In this document: piece by piece, positions 61,117-64,000 of the stretch
Layout: every line of letters begins with the position of its first letter
Position numbering within the stretch: position 1 is the stretch's first letter
Origin: an uncultured Bacteroidota bacterium
GTDB lineage: Bacteria > Bacteroidota > Bacteroidia > Flavobacteriales > Flavobacteriaceae
Assembly: GCA_902593165.1 (NCBI GenBank)
Contig: CACJHI010000002.1
Coordinates: 1 to 64,000, forward strand
DNA: 64,000 nucleotides
Direction of reading: 5' to 3'
The notes under the pieces: model-generated
Told to the model about the DNA's origin: nothing
The model's database searches: none
What the model saw: the letters and a program-made list of their open reading frames with translations, nothing else
Made by a program: the position numbers and the translations under genes

Positions 61117-63092
61117 AATTTGATGTAAAAGGAATAGATAAAGATATTCTTATCAATTTATTTCAAAACATGTTGAAGTCTAGAATGATTGAAGAAAAAA
61201 TGATCATTCTACTGAGACAAGGTAAAGTTTCAAAATGGTTTAGTGGAATTGGTCAAGAGGCTATATCAACTGGAGTTACAGAGGCTTTGGATATGGATGA
61301 GTATATTCTGCCAATGCATAGAAACCTTAGTGTATTTACATCAAGAAAAATCCCATTAGATAGATTGTTTGCTCAATGGCAAGGAAAAAATGAAGGATTC
61401 ACTAAAGGGAGAGATAGAAGCTTTCATTTTGGGACAAATGAACACAAAATTGTTGGAATGATTTCTCATTTAGGACCTCAAATGGGAGTGGCTTGTGGAA
61501 TTGCGCTATCAAATAAACTAAAAAATAATAATCAGGTTACGGCAGTTTTTACTGGTGATGGAGGAACAAGTCAAGGGGATTTCCATGAAGCTTTAAATTT
61601 AGCCTCAACTTGGAATCTGCCAGTAATATTTTGTATTGAAAATAATGGGTATGGCCTAAGTACACCAGTAAATGAGCAATATGCAATTGAAAATCTCGCA
61701 GATAGAGGTGATTCATATGGAATTGAATCTCATATAATTGATGGAAATAATATAATTGATGTTTACAGCTGTGTTAAATCAGTTGTTGAAAATATGAGAA
61801 AAGACTCAAAGCCTGTTTTAATTGAATTTAAGACATTTAGGATGAAAGGTCATGAAGAGGCAAGTGGTCAAGCTTATATAGACAATAGTATAATAGAGGA
61901 GTGGGCTAAAAAAGATCCTATATCTCATTTTGAATCGTTTTTATTGAAGTCAAAATTTTTATCAAAGAAAGAAATTGATACTATTAAGTCCTCTACTTCT
62001 AAAGAAATTGATCAAAACTGGAGTTCTGCTAACTCATACAAAGAGGTTGACTTTAATATTGAAAATGAGTTAGGGGATGTATATAAAGAACATAATGAAG
62101 GAAAATCAGACCCAATAGATGAATCTTTAAGGGAAGTAAGGCTTGTAGATTCAATAAAGGAGGGTATCTATGAATCAATGGAACAACATGATAATCTTGT
62201 AATTATGGGGCAGGATATTGCCGAATATGGTGGTGTATTTAAAGTCACAGACGGTTTATTTGATAAATATGGAAAAAACAGAGTGTTGAATACGCCTTTA
62301 TGTGAATCAGTAATATTATCATCTGCATATGGTTTAAGTGTAGGAGGCTATAAGTCCATCGTAGAGATGCAATTTGCAGACTTTGTTAGCTCAGGTTTTA
62401 CTGCAGTAGTTAACCTTATAGCTAAGTCAAATTATAGATGGGCCCAAAACTCTGATATAGTAGTCAGAATGCCTTGTGGAGGAGGAGTAGGGGCAGGTCC
62501 ATTTCATTCTCAAACAAATGAAGTTTGGTTTACTAAAGTTCCTGGTTTAAAGGTTGTATACCCATCTCATCCATATGAAGCAAAGGGCTTACTTAATGCA
62601 TCTATTGATGATCCTAACCCTGTAATGTATTTTGAACATAAGTTTTTATACAGGACTGTATCTGAAGAAATACCATCATCTAGATACACATTAGAGCTAG
62701 GAAAAGGGAAAATTAGAAATATTGGATCAAAAGTGACTATTGTGAGTTATGGATTAGGTGTTCATTGGGCATTAGGTCTATTGGATAATTATAAAAATCA
62801 AGAAATTGAAATTATTGATTTAAATACTCTTGTTCCTTGGGATAAAGAACTGGTTTTCAATTCTATAAAGAAGACAGGTAAAGTATTGCTTTTAGGTGAA
62901 GATACTCTTTTTAATAGCTATTTAGGAGAGATTTCAGCAGTAATTAGTGAAGAAATATTTGAACATCTAGATGCTCCTATTGTTAGAGTTGGATCTTTAG
63001 ACACCCCAGTACCTTTTGCTAAAAATCTGGAAGAAGGATTTCAAGCAAGCTATAAGTTAAAAGACAAGTTAGAATATCTACTTAACTACTAA
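61113..63092 (+). CDS. Fused alpha/beta 2-oxoacid dehydrogenase E1 component
   Basis: FTGDGGTSQGDFHEALNLASTWNLPVIFCIENNGYGLSTP (canonical ThDP motif); beta part MGQDIAEYGGVFKVTDGL; ATG 61113 overlaps ung stop (ATGA). Confidence 0.93.
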   Translation: MKFDVKGIDKDILINLFQNMLKSRMIEEKMIILLRQGKVSKWFSGIGQEAISTGVTEALDMDEYILPMHRNLSVFTSRKIPLDRLFAQWQGKNEGFTKGRDRSFHFGTNEHKIVGMISHLGPQMGVACGIALSNKLKNNNQVTAVFTGDGGTSQGDFHEALNLASTWNLPVIFCIENNGYGLSTPVNEQYAIENLADRGDSYGIESHIIDGNNIIDVYSCVKSVVENMRKDSKPVLIEFKTFRMKGHEEASGQAYIDNSIIEEWAKKDPISHFESFLLKSKFLSKKEIDTIKSSTSKEIDQNWSSANSYKEVDFNIENELGDVYKEHNEGKSDPIDESLREVRLVDSIKEGIYESMEQHDNLVIMGQDIAEYGGVFKVTDGLFDKYGKNRVLNTPLCESVILSSAYGLSVGGYKSIVEMQFADFVSSGFTAVVNLIAKSNYRWAQNSDIVVRMPCGGGVGAGPFHSQTNEVWFTKVPGLKVVYPSHPYEAKGLLNASIDDPNPVMYFEHKFLYRTVSEEIPSSRYTLELGKGKIRNIGSKVTIVSYGLGVHWALGLLDNYKNQEIEIIDLNTLVPWDKELVFNSIKKTGKVLLLGEDTLFNSYLGEISAVISEEIFEHLDAPIVRVGSLDTPVPFAKNLEEGFQASYKLKDKLEYLLNY

Positions 63093-63550
63093 TGATGGAT
63101 TATTCCAAATTAATTAATTCAATTCATTTACTTGATAAAGATACTGATCCTAAATGGGGGAGAATGAACTCCTCAATGATGCTTAAACACTGTTCTGCCT
63201 TTATCGACGTATATTTAAACAAGACAAAACTTAACCCTTTGATCTTTATTGTAGGATTTGTTTTTGGTATATTTCACAGACTCTATTTAAAGTATATAGT
63301 GAGATATAATGTAAAAAACTATATAAAAAACTTACCTACACTCAAAGTTTTTAATACCTACCAATGTGAAAATCTTGATTTTGAATTTGAAAAAAATAAG
63401 TTGATAAGGGATTTAAAAGAAGTAGAATCCATCAATAAGAATTACTTATTTAATAATTTTCACGGAATCGTACCCAACATGGCATTTAAAAAGGTTGTCT
63501 ACTTTCATACATCATATCATTTATATCAATTTGATGTATATAAAACCTAA
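63092..63550 (+). CDS. DUF1569/DinB-like small protein
   Basis: DTDPKWGRMNSSMMLKHCSAFIDVYL pattern. Confidence 0.6.
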   Translation: MMDYSKLINSIHLLDKDTDPKWGRMNSSMMLKHCSAFIDVYLNKTKLNPLIFIVGFVFGIFHRLYLKYIVRYNVKNYIKNLPTLKVFNTYQCENLDFEFEKNKLIRDLKEVESINKNYLFNNFHGIVPNMAFKKVVYFHTSYHLYQFDVYKT

Positions 63551-63990
63551 TTCTTCTTTGTTAGATTTTTATTTAAATCTTTTAGTGAATCATTAATCTC
63601 TGTTAGAAGCTTTATGTTTCTTGGTGTTGATACCTTATTATTTCTAGGGTCTTCAGCTTGTATTTTTAATTTATTTAGAAACTTTATCACAATAAAAATT
63701 GTGAATGCTACAATCATAAAATCTATAAAAGTTTCAATAAAAAATCCATAGTTTATTGCAACTTCTTCATTAATTATATCACCAGAAGAGCTTATATCAG
63801 CTTGCCTTAGAATTATTTTTTTTGAATCTATATTCAACCCATTAGAGAGCAGAGAGAGGGGAGGAAGCAATATCTGTTTAACTAATACATCAATTACAGA
63901 GTTAAAAGAAGCACCAATTATTATACCAATTGCCATTTCCATCATGTTTCCTTTTACAGCAAACTCCTTGAATTCATTAAGTAATTTCAT
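63547..63990 (-). CDS. mscL: Large-conductance mechanosensitive channel
   Basis: NEFKEFAVKGNMMEMAIGIIIGASFNSVIDVLVKQILLPPL; INYGFFIETFIDFMIVAFTIFIVIKFLNKL. Confidence 0.96.
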   Translation of the reverse strand: MKLLNEFKEFAVKGNMMEMAIGIIIGASFNSVIDVLVKQILLPPLSLLSNGLNIDSKKIILRQADISSSGDIINEEVAINYGFFIETFIDFMIVAFTIFIVIKFLNKLKIQAEDPRNNKVSTPRNIKLLTEINDSLKDLNKNLTKKN

Positions 63991-64000
63991 TTTTTTCTGT

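Noticed and set aside
1-64000. CRISPR array, transposon, prophage or integrated element, including insertion at the tRNA genes
   Set aside because: No regularly spaced repeats, transposase, integrase or phage structural genes, and no duplicated tRNA 3' ends recognised in the sequence.

Overview
The window is AT-rich bacterial chromosome. Gene content and protein style point to Bacteroidota/Flavobacteriia, probably a compact marine lineage (inference from family resemblance; not tested by phylogeny). It is nearly all coding: about 55 protein genes and two tRNAs (Leu-GAG, Lys-UUU). I saw no CRISPR array, transposase, integrase, phage genes, rRNA or recognisable multi-gene defence island. Most genes are housekeeping: aroK, split transketolase, accA, dnaB, prfB, dnaN, phoH, purC, miaA, smpB, glyA, pheT, recG, uvrD/pcrA, holA, uvrA, glmM, aroC, ung, mscL and others. 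Observations most worth following up: (1) a cysteine-synthase-like gene four bases upstream of an alpha-oxoamine-synthase, a probable cysteate synthase/cysteate acyltransferase pair for sulfonolipid (capnine) synthesis; (2) prfB with an intact programmed +1 frameshift site, which the ORF track truncates; (3) 9 of 13 convergent gene pairs overlap at their 3' ends (four share interlocked stop codons), and only the two widely spaced pairs carry clear hairpin terminators; (4) a 926-aa M1-peptidase-like protein apparently lacking HExxH with a probable C-terminal beta-barrel; (5) a stand-alone PD-(D/E)XK/HsdR-N-like protein divergent from holA; (6) two fused E1 dehydrogenases, one with an altered ThDP motif (GNA...DD instead of GDG...NN); (7) several degenerate-domain proteins (TlpA-like without CxxC, PyrR-like with altered PRPP loop, DnaQ with GIY-YIG remnant). 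I did not find an obviously new multi-gene system. All product names are from reading the translated proteins, without database searches.
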